A stretch of 64,000 nucleotides of DNA from Coprinopsis marcescibilis (GCA_004369085.1 ML210255.1:1-64000), one strand, 5' to 3'; positions 12,099 through 24,180 are shown, counted from the first letter of the stretch. Notes: generated by a model not told the origin, from the letters alone. Made by a program: numbers and translations.

Positions 12099-13682
12099 AT
12101 GTCGCGACAAAGTACCCTCATCCTGTTTGTTATGCTGGCTCTGAACGCTGCCTCTCTCGCATTGGCTGTTCCAAGCCTTCCAGGCTCATGGAAATACAGA
12201 CCTTCCTCCCAGCAGAAGCCGTCTCATAGCTCAAACTCTGGAAATCACCAAGGATCGCATCGTGGCTCGTCGGACATGAGCTCGAATGGTCGTCACCGCG
12301 GGTCATCCTCTCATTCGAGCTCGTCGAATGGTCACAACCGCGGGTCTTCATCTCACTCAGATGATTACAAACATGGCTCGCATCCCTACTCGAACAACCA
12401 CCGTGGGTCGTCTTCGCAATCGAAGGAGCACCACTACGGATCTACTTCCCAATCAAATGGCCGACACCACGCGTCCTCTCACCGGGCGTCGAGCGCTCAT
12501 CACGGCTCCCATGAGATGACAGCTGCTGGCGGGTACGCTGAGAGTTCAAACAACCTGATCTTCTTTGAAGCTAACCTACACCTTAGTTATTGCGGCTTTG
12601 TGGTGACTCCAGATGAAGTTAACTCATCAGAACGAAAGTTTGCTCGCATGAGGCGCACGCAACGCGCCGCGGGAGATGATCTCGACCCCATTACCATTCC
12701 GGTTCACTTCCACGTTATTGCCGCCAATGAAACCATGGAGGGTGGTTGGGTTCAGTACGTCGACGTTCAGTCAATCTATTCAGTATCCAACATATTCACC
12801 ATTTCCCGTTTACCAGTGACTCTCAACTCCAACTCTCAATTGACATCCTCAACCGTGACTATGCAACTGCGATGATCACCTGGGAACTGGCAGAGATTAC
12901 TAGAACCATCAACGAAGAATGGTTTACGTCTGCCAACATCTGGCCTCAGTGAGTGCGGTCTTCTAGTTTGACGAGATCCCACTAACCCTTCAACCAACCA
13001 GGGCTCAAATCGACCTTGCGCAGGAAATGAAGTCAGAACTCAGGGCTGGAGATGAAGGAGACCTGAACGTCTACACAGTAGGGTACGAGAATATCCTTAT
13101 CCACTCCGCTCTAGGCTTTCTTAACCGTTTGTTCCAGGTTTGTCAAAGAAGCAAAAGAAGTCGAAGGTCTACTGGGAGTAGCAACATTCCCTAGCAACTA
13201 TACCGAGACCCCCATGGAAGACGGTATCATGATGAAGTACAGCACGCTCCCAGGAGGAGTAAACCCGACGTACAACCGGGGCTTCGTCCTGACACACGAG
13301 GCGGGTCATTGGGTCGGCCTATATCATACTTTCCAGGTAACTTCATTCTTTTCGTATCCTCACAGGTCTTCAACTAACAAAACTATCAGGGTGGCTGCGA
13401 AGGAGATGGTGATCTCGTAGACGATACGCCTGCCCAAGGCGGGCCTTCGCGCGTAACGTTCCAAGGCGGATGCGTCCCGACTGATACTTGTGAAAACCTT
13501 CCTGGTGTGGACCTCATCTGTGAGTACATTCTTGGCTCCCATTTTGTCGTAAGCTCATACCAATGCTATTTCTAGCCAATTTCATGGACTACTCCGAAGA
13601 GTTGTGCAAGTCTACCACCTTTACGGATGGTCAGATTCGGAGAATGAGAGACGAGTTGAGTGCGTTTAGGGGCTACGACTGA
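12099..13682 (+). CDS. Secreted metalloprotease, M43B (pappalysin-like)
   Basis: Extracellular zinc endopeptidase of the metzincin clan. The N-terminus (LILFVMLALNAASLALAV) is a clear signal peptide with likely cleavage after residues 23-26. About 105 residues of Ser/His/Gly-rich low complexity follow, with degenerate units such as NGRHRGSSSHSSS. The family N-terminal Cys block follows the first intron (YCGFVVTPDEVNSSER), then ITIPVHFHVIAANE, the NRDYATAMITWEL exon, GVATFPSNY, and the catalytic HEAGHWVGLYH (three His ligands, Glu base). GGCEGDGDLVDDTPAQ, the Cys-rich CVPTDTCENLPG and the Met-turn exon NFMDYSEELC come next, and the protein ends at FRGYD. Seven exons; every active-site residue is present. 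The His/Ser-rich insert is unusual for the family, whose members normally go from a short propeptide straight to the RxCGT-like block. Confidence 0.92.
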
Positions 13683-14134
13683 GGGGGGTCTAAGGGTGTG
13701 ATTTTTATTTATTTTCTCTTATGCATTGCGTGTTGGACAATTAGAAGCAGAGGCACAGTTGAGGCTTACAGAGGCCAGTCGTCATGTCGTTTCCTGGTAG
13801 TGACTTCGAGAGAGCAGGGATACCCCGTAAAGTAGATACAGCTCTGTATAGAAGAGTAACTTGAAACCTCTGGTTGTGGCTAATTTTGACCTTCGGAAGG
13901 ATTGGGCGCTTGTCCTCATCAGTCTCGGCGTCTTTGACATTCGTGGCGATGCATTTATTTGATCGCCGAGAGCAGGCACGTGTCTCGTTTTTTCAGAAAT
14001 TCCGAATTTCTTAGGGTTATTCCCCCTTCTCGATTCTACAACCTCCTCGGATTCTGTTCCTTTGATAACGTAGTAAGCTTGCTTAGACAGTAAGCCGCTC
14101 CCAAAACAGCCCACAAGCAAGCTATACCCTCAAA
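13683..14134. other. Intergenic, protease to LYAR-like gene
   Basis: No supported feature; a 112-codon minus-strand frame here has no recognisable content. Confidence 0.4.
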
Positions 14135-15368
14135 ATGGTCTCATTTAAGTACGTTTTCACTGTGCTTCAATAGCACTGTTCTTGGTGTTGAGAAAAAGCT
14201 AATCGAGTGGTCTTTTAGCTGCCATGGTGCGATTATCTCACCACAGAGACACGTATAGTTCAAAAACTAATTTTGCCAGTGATTACTTCCAACAGTTTGC
14301 GGTGACGTTGTGAAAAAGCCCAAGCTCGATCAACATGGTGCTCGATGCCATGGAGGTTTTGACTGCATCGACTGCTCGAAGACTTTCAACAGCCCAGCTG
14401 AATGGAAAGGGCACACGTCATGCATCAGTGAGGCGGAGAAGTACCAAAAGACGCTGTACAAAGGACCTCAGGTGCGTTAATTCTTTCAATCGCCCGATAA
14501 CCCTTGCTGGGCAATTATGTTCCCTTGTTGACGGTATTCCTCCCTTTCTTGTTGGGATTACAGAAAGGCGAGGGTAACCAAGGTTATCAGAGGAACAACG
14601 CACGGGGTGGATTTGGTGGAAGAGGCGGCCGTGGTGGATTTGGTGGACGGGGTGGGCAACAGAATGCGTTTGTTCCTCCGCGGCCCAGAGGAACTGGTGC
14701 CAACGAGACACCACTGGGCAGCACCCACCGTATGTCGCCTGTGGATCCTATACCAGTAATTCCTACAGTTGCGTCCACACCTGCTGCATCATCCTCGGAG
14801 AAGACCAAGGAGAAGTCGAAGGATAAAAAGCGCAAGTCTCCTGATGGGGAGGTGAGTGGGTTCTAGATTGTGATTTTTGGATATGTACGGATGAACGTTA
14901 TTGTCGAAGACCTCCGCAGAGCCCACATCGAAAAAATCCAAGTTGGAGAATGGCGACGAGTCGAAAAAGGAGAAGAAGGAGAAGAAAGAGAAGAAGGATA
15001 AAAAAGAGAAGAAGTCCGCCGTCGACGCGACATCCAACGCAGACCCTGCCGCCTCAATAGAGGCGGAAGGCAAGAAGGAGAAGAAAGATAAGAAGAAGAA
15101 CTTGTCGGACGAATCCTCAACCAAAATGGACGTAGATTCCAACCCACCGACGGCGGACGGCTCGTCGGATAAGAAAAAGAAGAAGGAGAAGAAGAAAAAC
15201 GGCGATTCGATGGATGTCGATACAGCAGCACCTTCAAAGTTGGAGAGTTCTGCAACAGACAAACCGAAAAAGTCGAAGAGCAAGAAATCCAATGACCAGG
15301 GCGAGGCTATATCGGAGTCGAAGAAGGAGAAGAAGAGCAAAAAGGAAAAGGTTTCCTCGTCTTCATGA
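14135..15368 (+). CDS. LYAR-type C2HC zinc-finger protein with RGG and lysine-rich tail
   Basis: Likely nucleolar RNA/rRNA-processing factor, homologous to LYAR and the yeast YCR087C-A group. A 14-nt first exon (MVSF plus two bases) joins CHV and then CGDVVKKPKLDQHGARCHG. The paired fingers are Cys-x2-Cys...His-x3-Cys and FDCIDCSKTFNSPAEWKGH...C, followed by the diagnostic SCISEAEKYQKTLYKGPQ. Next comes a glycine-arginine region (RGGFGGRGGRGGFGGRGG), then a long basic/acidic tail with repeated KKEKKEKK and a final KKSKKEKVSSSS. The two early introns are very short but have good GT/AG ends. Family assignment rests on the N-terminal ~70 residues, which are essentially canonical. Confidence 0.9.
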
Positions 15369-15712
15369 TACCTTTCTTTTCTCGTCCTGTGCTATCTCTT
15401 TTGCTTTCGCTCTTTTTGCTTCCGCCTTCATTCTTGCTCCCTCTCCAGCTGCTATGTAACGCGGATCAAGCTCGCGTCTGGATTTCCTCTACCTGTGATC
15501 TATAGTAAATCTCGTATATACATTTACCCGTGCTACGCGACTATCCTGTAGCTATCGTTAACGAGAATAACAGTAGGATAAAGCAGGTATTTGCCGCTGT
15601 TGTCCAGATTTAGGGGTATACAAACGGGCACGTGGCTGGTGCCTGCTAATTAAATCGATGTCCTACTTGGGAGATAGAGCCCAGCCTTACAACCACCACT
15701 ACAACCCAAATA
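15369..15712. other. Intergenic, LYAR-like gene to ATG3
   Basis: 344 bp, 3' and 5' untranslated sequence of flanking genes; nothing else seen. Confidence 0.5.
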
Positions 15713-17258
15713 ATGCAAGCTCTCCAGGTAATTTCCTTCTTTTTCTACACATCTTGTCTCTCTGACGATAGCAGTCCCATCTGTTCGCTGTACGCGAGTA
15801 TCTCAGCCCAGTAAGTATCCTCGTGGTCGGTTGCGACGATAGATGGTGGAGCTGATCAGGGTGCTGTGTAGGTTTTGAAGGAGAGCAAGTTCAAAGAACA
15901 TGGTCGAATTACTCCAGGTACGCGGTACGCTCGCTTAGTGCTGGTCAATGCTGATATTGACCCGGGATTTCAGAGGAGTTTGTCGCGGCTGGAGACTTTT
16001 TGGTGTACAAATTCCCTGTGTGGTCGTGGTGAGTCTTGCCTTTTCCTGTGCATGTGGTGCCACTCGACCTCCCTATCGAGTTGTAGAGAGGTACCACGCG
16101 CGAATGAGAACGATCTTGTACTTATTCCACGTTTCCAATCCACGACAACAGGGAGAAAGGTGACCCCAGCAAAGCTCGAGATTTCCTACCCGCCGATCGA
16201 CAGTATCTCGTCACACGAGGCGTGCCCTGCCTGCGCCGTGCCCAGTCTCTAGCCTATACCGACGCTGACGAGGATGCTGAGCGACTCCTGTCCTTTGGCG
16301 ATGGTGGAACGTCTGCAGGAGAGGGCGAAGAGTGGGTGGAGACGCATGCAGGCCGCAAGGTCTCACAGAACCAGAGCAACGCGGTGTTGGAAGAGATCCC
16401 AGATGTTGATGATGGAGGAGATGACCTGGCTCGTGGTGTAGCAGGGCTGTCACTCGGTGGAGGCGTAGGCAAGGGTGCGCAGGAGACTCCGGATCTCGCT
16501 GATCTTGATGATATCCCGGACATGGAAGAGGATTTGGAAGAGGCGGACGAGGCTACGGCAAAGCCCAAGCCTGCGGCGGTCGTTAGCTCCGCTTCTGCTG
16601 CCGGAGCTGCATCTAGGTGAGTGGAGACCTCCTTAACCCATGGAATTACGTTGCTGATTGTATGACCCTTGCAGTCCAGCCGAGCCCGCAAAGACCAACT
16701 TGCTTCAGGTCCGGACGTATGATGTTATGATCACTTACGACAAGTACTATCAGACACCGCGTCTTTGGTTGATTGGATACGATGAGGTGCGTGTCCTTGC
16801 CTTGGTTATCGATCTGTCTCATTGATGCTACGCGTCCCCTGTAGAACCGCACTCCATTGAACCCTCAGCAGATCTTCCAAGACATCTCCGCAGACCATGC
16901 CCAGAAGACGGTCACCATCGAGCAATTCATCCACTCCAGCTCCCTTCAAGCCGCCTCCGTGCACCCGTGCAAGCATTCAAGCGTCATGAAGAAGATCATT
17001 GAACGCATGAATAACAGCGTCGTCGCCGAGCAGTTGGCACAGCACGCCAAGGCCGGGTCCTCCGCAGGTGCCGCTGCGAGCAAGGATACTGGAAAGAAGA
17101 AATGGTTTGGGAGAAAGTCGAACTCGTCAGTGAAGGAGCCAGTGAATGAAGATGAGGAGGTAGAGGGCATGCGGGTCGATTTCTACCTCGTTGTGTTCCT
17201 CAAGTTCATCGCGTCGATTGTGCCTACCATTGAGGTGGATTCTACGACTTCATTCTAG
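15713..17258 (+). CDS. ATG3: Autophagy E2-like enzyme Atg3
   Basis: Conjugates Atg8 to phosphatidylethanolamine, taking Atg8 from Atg7; cytosolic, acts at the forming autophagosome membrane. The first exon encodes only MQALQ. Downstream pieces read [56 protein letters not shown] and YLVTRGVPC. An acidic flexible insert follows (about 130 residues rich in Asp, Glu, Gly and Ala). The E2 core comes next: [20 protein letters not shown], then [17 protein letters not shown] and [12 protein letters not shown], with the catalytic Cys in [11 protein letters not shown] Ser/Lys-rich insert precedes the last strand ([20 protein letters not shown]) and the protein ends DSTTSF. The N-terminal amphipathic helix, the flexible region and the catalytic motif are all in place. 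Confidence 0.96.
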
Positions 17259-17669
17259 GTCGATGCAGATTGGACTCGCGTCCTATCAATACCCCCCTTC
17301 GCTTCCTCCCATGCATCATCTCTAATAATTCTGGTGTTACAGTACCTCACCAATCATGTCGACTTTCACCTACTACTATGTCCTGTGCCCGAATTTCCCT
17401 TTCTTCCCCTCATCGAACACATAACCTCAATATCGTTGTATTACTACCTACCGCTATCTCAAACTACTAACCTAGAAGAAACAGGGTTTTTAGCACTTAC
17501 TGTCGGAATGAATGACCGCGTATCCTGGTGTACGCATCGCCAATGGATCCCATTTATTGATATCAGTGATTCAGCGAGTGATATTGGCCGTAGATATTGG
17601 TACAGTATTCCGTATTCAAGACTTTCCTGTTAGGTTGTGTATCTAGTTGTTCCATTAATTGTTCCACGA
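17259..17669. other. Convergent spacer, ATG3 and MVD1
   Basis: Two facing 3' ends; no further feature. Confidence 0.5.
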
Positions 17670-19015
17670 TTATGCAAGGGTGATAGGGAAACCGGTGGAG
17701 GCGAGCAAGGTCTCCGAGCTGTCGAGTTTGCGAGGGCCATCCCCAACCTTGGTGTGGATAAGGCCCTTGACGGCACCGACTTCATGAACTAGAGCGACGT
17801 TGCGGTTGAAGCCCTCAGGGACCTTGGCCTGCGCGTTGATGTTGCCCGCGAGCTGCTCGCCGAATACGCCAAGGTTATCCTTGAATTCACCCTCCTTCTG
17901 GGGGAAGAAGGACACGATGAGTTGGATGATGTCCTTGATATCCTTATCCAATGTGTATATGACGGCGTTGGGTCCAGCATCATAGGTGTACGCCGCACGG
18001 TACCCCTTTCCTTGTTCCAAACTGATCCTGTTGAGCTCGACGATCACAGCGATAATCGCCCTGCTGACGTCATTCATGTAAAAGATGGGAGGCTCAGTGT
18101 CGAGCGCGACGGCATGGAAAGAGTTTGAATCGGCCATCGTGACGCGGGCAAAGGTGTCGAAATCGCGCTCCTGGATGGCCTTTTCCATGAGGGCCATGCG
18201 TTCGGGGACGACGTGTTTGATGCGGTGTTGGAGGAGGGTGGAGGTTTCGACTGTGCGTTGCATTCCGGAGGTGCTGCTGGTGCCCTTCTTGTCGTCGCTG
18301 ACGACGCAGATGAGGGCGTGCATATTGGGCCAGTGGGAAGCGGGGGCGACTTCGACGGCGAGGGAGTCGGAGCCGTCTGGGGAGGAGCCTTTGTTCCAGG
18401 CGACGAATCCGCCATAGAGAGAGCGGCAAGCTGAGCCTGAGCCTTGTCGGGCGATGAGGGAGAGTACCGAGGGGGAGACAAGCGGTGGGGTGAGGTTATA
18501 AAGGTGGGCCAGGGATGATACAAGTGCTGCGAAACCAGAAGCACTAGATGCGAGACCTGCAGCAGTGGGGAAGTTATTGTATGATGCGATGTGGACATAG
18601 TATTGCGAGATCTGCGCAGATGTTAGCTGGTGAAGGTGATCTCAATCGCCTTGGACGCACTTTGGGCTGGCTGGCGTCTTTCTCTTCGATGAGTTCCCTG
18701 CGAAGCTTCTTCACCTCCCTGATACAGGTCTCGAGCCTCGATCCTGGCTTGATTTCATCTTCTTTGCCGTTGAGCCATAGGCGATCTCGCTCAAACGAGG
18801 GATCGGCGCGAGACGTCGTCGTCGACCGCAGATGGTCCTGTGAGAGGGTCACAGACAGCGACGAGTTGGTGGGCAAGATCAGCTTGGTGTCGCGTTTGCC
18901 CCAGTATCTAGACCAATTTCACGTAAATCAGTTGGCCATCGTTGAGCACGATGCAGACGCACTTGATCACGGCGATGTTCACCGGTGCAGAAGAAGTTGC
19001 CTCGTATAGCGCCAT
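17670..19015 (-). CDS. MVD1: Diphosphomevalonate decarboxylase
   Basis: ATP-dependent decarboxylation of mevalonate 5-diphosphate to isopentenyl diphosphate (EC 4.1.1.33), the last step of the mevalonate pathway feeding ergosterol. A short first exon from the ATG at 19015 (MALYEATSSAPVNIAVIK) splices into YWGKRDTKLILPTNSSLSVT, the substrate-binding loop. Later blocks are SQYYVHIASYNNFPTAAGLA followed by SSASGFAALV (the GHMP phosphate-binding loop), then RQGSGSACRSLYGGFVAW, KKGTSSTSGMQRTVETS, MADSNSFHAVALDTEPPIFY and AAYTYDAGPNAVIYTL, ending TGFPITLA. Catalytic Asp and Ser/Lys positions of the family are present. Three exons; length about 400 residues, as in yeast Erg19 (396). Confidence 0.95.
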
Positions 19016-19615
19016 GATATTATCTATAATTCATCGACATTAATGGAATACAGAGCAGCACAGGAGAATTACAACGTACCTGGGTCAGGGGGATGGTAAT
19101 GGAGGAAGACCAAGCTGGGTTGGGTGCTTGGGCTTAAATATTTTATGTCATGGCCAGGCCATGGTACGATGTCATCGCTAGTACTAGTCGCCGGTGTTGC
19201 TCGCTAAGCCAGTCCGTTATTTTACTCGTTATACAGGTGGTTATGATACGGATAAAGGCAGTTAACGTTGATATCTATCCCGAGTTTTCTCTCTGGATTG
19301 AAAGATCAGAAAGAGGTGAATAATATCTTACGCTGGTTCTGTATCGAACCCGGGACCGCTTCGGTGCGTGATCGTCGCGGTCGCGTCGCGTTGTCAGTTC
19401 CGACTCCCGAGGCTTGGCAGACACCTCGGAGGTCTATCGAACGGGAAACTAGGCCTAACTTGAGAAATCAGCAGCTCTTATTCGTTAGTTGAACCTCACT
19501 TAGGAATATGACATTCATTCCGGAATGTTAAGGTCTTGCGTCGAGGCTGAGTCGAACGCGGGACCTGGGAATGATCCAGTCGCGTCGCGTCAGAGGCGGA
19601 ATCCGTACCACCATC
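19016..19615. other. Divergent upstream region with two similar GC-rich blocks
   Basis: 600 bp between MVD1 and the HAUS3-like gene. Two blocks resemble each other: around 19349-19405 (CGAACCCGGGACC ... GTCGCGTCGCGT) and 19552-19592 (CGAACGCGGGACC ... GTCGCGTCGCGT). On the minus strand each contains a tRNA B-box-like GTTCGA core, but neither folds into a tRNA. They may be decayed SINE or tRNA-derived pieces. Confidence 0.35.
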
Positions 19616-21619
19616 ATGGACGAATTGCACTCCATTTCTTTGGGAGTATCGAGCTTTGGAGGGCCTTCAATCAATACCAATGACTTGACCTGGGCTCTTG
19701 ACGATCCCGCAGGAATGAAGCTTGTCTCCTGGCTGTCGAACCAAATGAGAAGAACCCTAGATGACGACGACTCGGAAATCAAGGTAGAGAAAGTTAGAGC
19801 GGTGCTGCATGATATTACACTGGAGAATGAAGAGGTGAAAAGGTATGTTGACCCTGCATGTGTACGAAGCAAAGATACTGACTCAACGAATCTAGACTCG
19901 AGGAAATCGGCCAGAAAGGCCCTCTGATAAAAGAATCTCGACACGACAGCTTGGGTGATTATTGCACGCCGTCTGAGCTAAGGCACGACCCATTTCTCTC
20001 TGCAATTAGCTCAGATGCAGTGAGTAACCTCTCAAAAGACGTCAGATAGCGAACAATCACGCAGAGATCGATCTTCGAAATGAGCAATTGGAGTATCTGA
20101 AGCGTAGGTTGGATCTTACACGGTAAGTATTTCCGACATGTGTTGCAAGCTTGCCCTTGTTTTACATTCTCATGCTAGGCGGGCTTCAGAAGAACTCGAA
20201 GAAACAATACATTGGTTAAAACATACCGTGAAATCGCTTGATACCAGTATTTCAGACAGAAGTGAGCGGCTGGAGAACCTATCGTTGGAAGTACGTGCAG
20301 GGGCATTTTTGCAGCTGTTGCGTACGACTTGAATCATGAAAAGGTGGATAATACCATTGCATCGACGCGAGAATTCGCTGTGCACTTGCTGCTACCCCTG
20401 GGCTCCCAAGTCACAGACGAAAAGCAAGGTACGTAGCCACAATCCCATTTTTTTTACGGTGTGGAGCCCTTTCTATTAGAGATTCCACAAACGAGAGAGG
20501 AAAAACTTCTGGAAGAAATCTCTGCAGCACGCATGATGCTTCTCTCCCCTCTGGACTCTTTAAAACCAGGATTTACACCGGACCCGTACACCTACTTGGT
20601 GGAATCGGATGTCGAGGAACTGCATAGGCGCATTGAAGATTTCGACATTGAAGATCTCAAGAGAGGTGCATTCCTCATCAGGCTTGAAAAGCTCTGCGAA
20701 GCATTGGAGAATGGAGAGGACCAATCCGGTTTACTTACGGACAGGAGCGACGAGGTGTCTCCGGAACTGACACCTGGGCTGGTCGACTGCCGTGAAGAAA
20801 TTCGCAATGCGTGGAATGTAGACCAGATGGCGACTTTGAAATCGAATGAGAGTTTGTTAGACCAGGTTCGTGGGCTACTCTGGAACTCTGATTGTGGGTG
20901 CTTGTGGCTTATTTTACGTGTTGACAGACGTTGGAAGCCCTCCCCGAGCAAATCATTTCACCTTTGGAGGCGCTTCACGCTCATTTGTTAAGAGAGGTAG
21001 CTCATACCAGAGAGGCTGAGGTTTTGATTCGCGTTTTTGGCGAAGAACTCTGTGATTTGAAAGAGGATACCAAGTTTGGGAAGCAGAAAATCACGAGCGA
21101 ACCGGATAGCGATTCCAACGACGCGACATTGGAGCAGGAACTAAGAGAGTTGTTAGTCCAATTGAAAAGTTTGTTTTTGTAACACTCTTCCATCGGACAC
21201 GTTAACCTTCAATGAATGTAGGGAAGCGACCTGCAAGTTTTGGACCTCTCATATTATTGGACCGAGACGACATTGTCAAGGAAATCCATTCCCTCGTCAC
21301 TCATGCCCGAAGTCACCAGCAAGATCCGCTTCGAGATTGGCAACAAACTGCTACGTCCACACTCAAGCAATCCAAATCACACATCCACGGTTTCCTAGGT
21401 GATGTGGTGTACGCCAATTCCGCAGTGAACACGTCTCCTCCATTCAGGTACTCGACGGAAGGAGAGGATGTGTGCAGGAAGGCCAAGGAAACTGCGAGAT
21501 TCTTGGACGGCGAGGGGGTAAGGTTTAAGAAAGCTCTGGATGGGTTCTGGGGGAATGAGAAGCATGTCAAAAAGCTGGACGTATTCGTGAAGAGTGTAAT
21601 GTCATCCGTTAAAATCTGA
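19616..21619 (+). CDS. Coiled-coil protein resembling augmin subunit HAUS3
   Basis: The N-terminus (MDELHSISLGVSSFGG, then NDLTWALDDPAGMKLVSWL) follows the pattern of the HAUS3 N-terminal domain, where a short helix is followed by a D-x-x-W...G-x-x-L-x-WL block. The rest is almost all heptad-rich coiled coil over several exons (for example LEEIGQKGPLIKE, EIDLRNEQLEYLKRRLD, ASEELEETIHWLKHTVKSLD, EEKLLEEISAARMMLLSPLD), ending FVKSVMSSVKI. If correct, it would be part of the microtubule-branching augmin complex that recruits gamma-tubulin to spindle microtubules. The start at 19616 is preferred to an in-frame ATG 45 bp upstream because homology begins there. Coiled coils give weak identity, so another spindle or tethering protein remains possible. 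Confidence 0.6.
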
Positions 21620-21897
21620 GGAAACCCTGTCGTTCAAGAGGTATGAGCTCCTGTACCGGTTATAATGGTTTTTGAAACTGTGACGATGTAATTGTCGGAT
21701 TTCTTTGCACTATCATATTTTCAAGTTTCCGGCATCGTGGAGGGTCTGTGCGCCGGATCGACTCCGAGTCTAAGTGCCCCACGACGCGTCTCTGCACTCA
21801 TCATATCGCCGTTTTTGACAGCGGCACATTTGGTCAATGGATGCTGTGCCCAGCGCTTTCTTCTCTTTTACCGTCCACTGATCTCAGAAAGGGTTGG
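21620..21897. other. Spacer upstream of TPR gene 1
   Basis: Short intergenic stretch. The frame upstream of 21898 stays open for about 50 codons, so the start of the next gene could lie at 21841 instead. Confidence 0.4.
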
Positions 21898-24180
21898 ATG
21901 GCGTTACAGTCTGAGCCCCGCGTGCCAGATCTGAGTAGCAAGGCGCCAGCTGGGGAGGCTGGAATCGCACTCGTCGAGGCAAATGAGCCTGATCCATGCG
22001 CTAACCCTGGTGCGTAGCGTCCTTACCTGGACCCTGGTACAATACCGACGAGTTACCGATGCTTAGACTCGGAAGCGAGTACTCAGGAAGGGTTTGAGGT
22101 CAATGGGGAACCTTCGAGCAGCACAATAGATGGAACCGAGGTTTCCAGCGACCTCGTGCCCAACAACCCAGAAACGCAAGGCATACCGCCTCCCCAACAG
22201 TCACACTCTCAAATACCGTACGATCTCATCGGAAACTGCAGAAAAGTCGAAGAATACGATGTCGCGGCGGGATGGAAGCTCAAAGACGCTATCGACGCCT
22301 TGCGGCCGCTTATGGAACACGATCCCAACGCACACGAGCCAGTCATGTCGAACCTCCTCCTGCGCTACGCCGCCCATTTCATTCTCATAGACCGGAACGC
22401 GGATGCGCTGGAGCCAGGCAATGAATCTGCATCCATTCTTCATCGGCTGGCGCAGAAGGATCCAGAACTCTACGAACCAAGCCTTGCCATGCTGCTCGAC
22501 AACCTGACGGTCTCCTACGAATCGCTTGGGGAACTAGAGGAAGCCATCCGGACAATTTCCAAGTCCATCGATGTTCGGAGAAGGCTGGCAAAGAGGGACC
22601 CGCAGGCGTTCCGACCGTTGTTGGCGAATTCGCTAGCCCAGCATGCCGTTCTCCTCTCGAATTTCGATAGAGTGATGGAGAGTTTTGTGCCGGGTCTTGA
22701 GGCGTTGGTTATACGCCGGGGACTGTCCAGGAGCTATCCTAGCAGCGAGTCTGCGGCAGCCGCCTATGCGACCTCGCTGGAGAGTGTAGCGTATGATCTC
22801 AGCTACTGTGGTCGTACGGAGGAGGTCAAGTTGTTGGAAACTCTCATCCTATATTCATGCAGGGGTATGGCGGCGAAGGAGCCAAAGGTCTTTGAACCTA
22901 CTCTCGCGCAATGTCTGGACCAGCGGGTTATGTCGCTGTCTGTAGCAGGACAATACTATGGTGCATTGGAGACTGGGAGGGAGGCGTTGGCTGTGCGGAG
23001 GAAACTTGCGGAGAAGGATGCCGAGAAGTACAAGGCCCTGTTGGCAGGCACGTTATATCAATATGCGCAGGACTTGGGGAAGGTGGGGAGGTATGAGGAT
23101 GCCCTGAAGTATGGTCGGGAAGCGCTGGATATACGACGGAGCTTGGCTGTCGGTGAACCGGGGAAACACGATGATCATATTGCATGGTCGCTTTACAACA
23201 TTGCCCAACACTTAGTTTATTCTCGAAGGGACGACGACGCTGTCGAGTATTACAAGGAAGCGGCCGAGATATGGCGGCGGATTACGCCAAAGATGGACCA
23301 GCAAGAACCACGAGAACAGGAACCAAAGGTCGCTGACAATGTGCTTGGAGGTCAGTCCGTCTTCAGACAGGCATTGGAAAGCTATGCGGTATGCTTGTCA
23401 AATGTCTGCAAGTACGAGGTCGCAGTGGCGGTTGGGCGGGAGGCGGTGGCTGTGTGCCGGGCGCTGGCTCAAGCGATGGTTGCACCGCAACATGAAGAGC
23501 TGCTGGCCATGCACCTGCATATGTTGGCATATGACCTCAATTGCTGTGGGAAGAACGAAGAGGCTGTCGATGCTGTCGCAGAAGCCATCGCGATCAGGCG
23601 GCGGCTCGCAGAGGGCAACGCGTTCAAGTACGAACATTCCCTCTCAAGCTCGCTCAACCAGCATGCGTGGTACTTGATGCATTGTCCTGGGAGGGAGCGA
23701 GAAGCATTGGAGCCGGCACAAGAGTCTGTCGCTATCTATCATCGACTACGTGAGGGCAATTGGCGGTGGCACAGATTCACAGAGGCCCTGGCGAATTCGA
23801 TGGATACTGTTTCGCAGGTGTTTTATAAGCTTGGGGAATACGAAGAGGCGATGAGATGGATCAAGGACGCAATACAAGTATTTGGGACACTAATGGATGC
23901 AGGATGGGCCAATATAGAGGACTATGATCATGTAGGGGGGGTTTTGAAGTACACTTATGCGAGAGTGCTTTGGAAGGTCGGGAGGGCGGAGGAAGCGGTC
24001 AAAGCGGGCGAGGGGGCAGTTGTAATTTACAGAAGGTTGGTCGAACGCTCACATGCAGGACGGTATGATCGTGATCTGGCGGACTGCGTTGCGTTGCTGG
24101 AAATGATGTCAAGCGATGAACAGGCGTACCTGTCCAAACCTCCTGCTTCATCAGAGCCTGTGGAGGGGGAAGTAAAGTGA
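21898..24180 (+). CDS. Tetratricopeptide-repeat protein, paralog 1
   Basis: Protein of about 730 residues. A short exon (MALQSEPRVPDLSSKAPAGE...) joins after a 57-nt intron (22010-22066) to one long exon. From about residue 75 on it is built of tandem TPR-like helix pairs of ~40-45 residues, e.g. EEAIRTISKSIDVRRRLAKR, GREALDIRRSLAVGEPGKHD and NEEAVDAVAEAIAIRRRLAE. The repeat core is [EA]-A-[IV]-x-[IV]-RR-x-LA-x-x-[DE]-P-x-x-[FY]-x-P-x-LA-x-[SC]-L, the kinesin-light-chain-like TPR type common in agaricomycetes. There it is often attached to STAND NTPase or CHAT domains, but no such domain is visible here. Probable scaffold or sensor; partner unknown. The C-terminus ends PASSEPVEGEVK. Start uncertain (21898 or 21841). 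Confidence 0.8.

Noticed and set aside
14587..15340. Long minus-strand frames opposite the LYAR-like gene
   Set aside because: Phe/Ser-rich translations are the antisense shadow of the Lys/Glu-rich tail and RGG region.
18074..18598. Long frames overlapping MVD1
   Set aside because: Shadow frames of the decarboxylase exon; Arg/Pro/Ser bias follows from its codon usage.
19340..19410. tRNA gene on the minus strand
   Set aside because: A B-box-like GTTCGA is present but T-stem and acceptor-stem pairing fail.
21898..24180. TPR protein as an NLR/STAND immune receptor
   Set aside because: No nucleotide-binding P-loop or CHAT motif in any of the three TPR genes or just upstream; only the repeat array is present.
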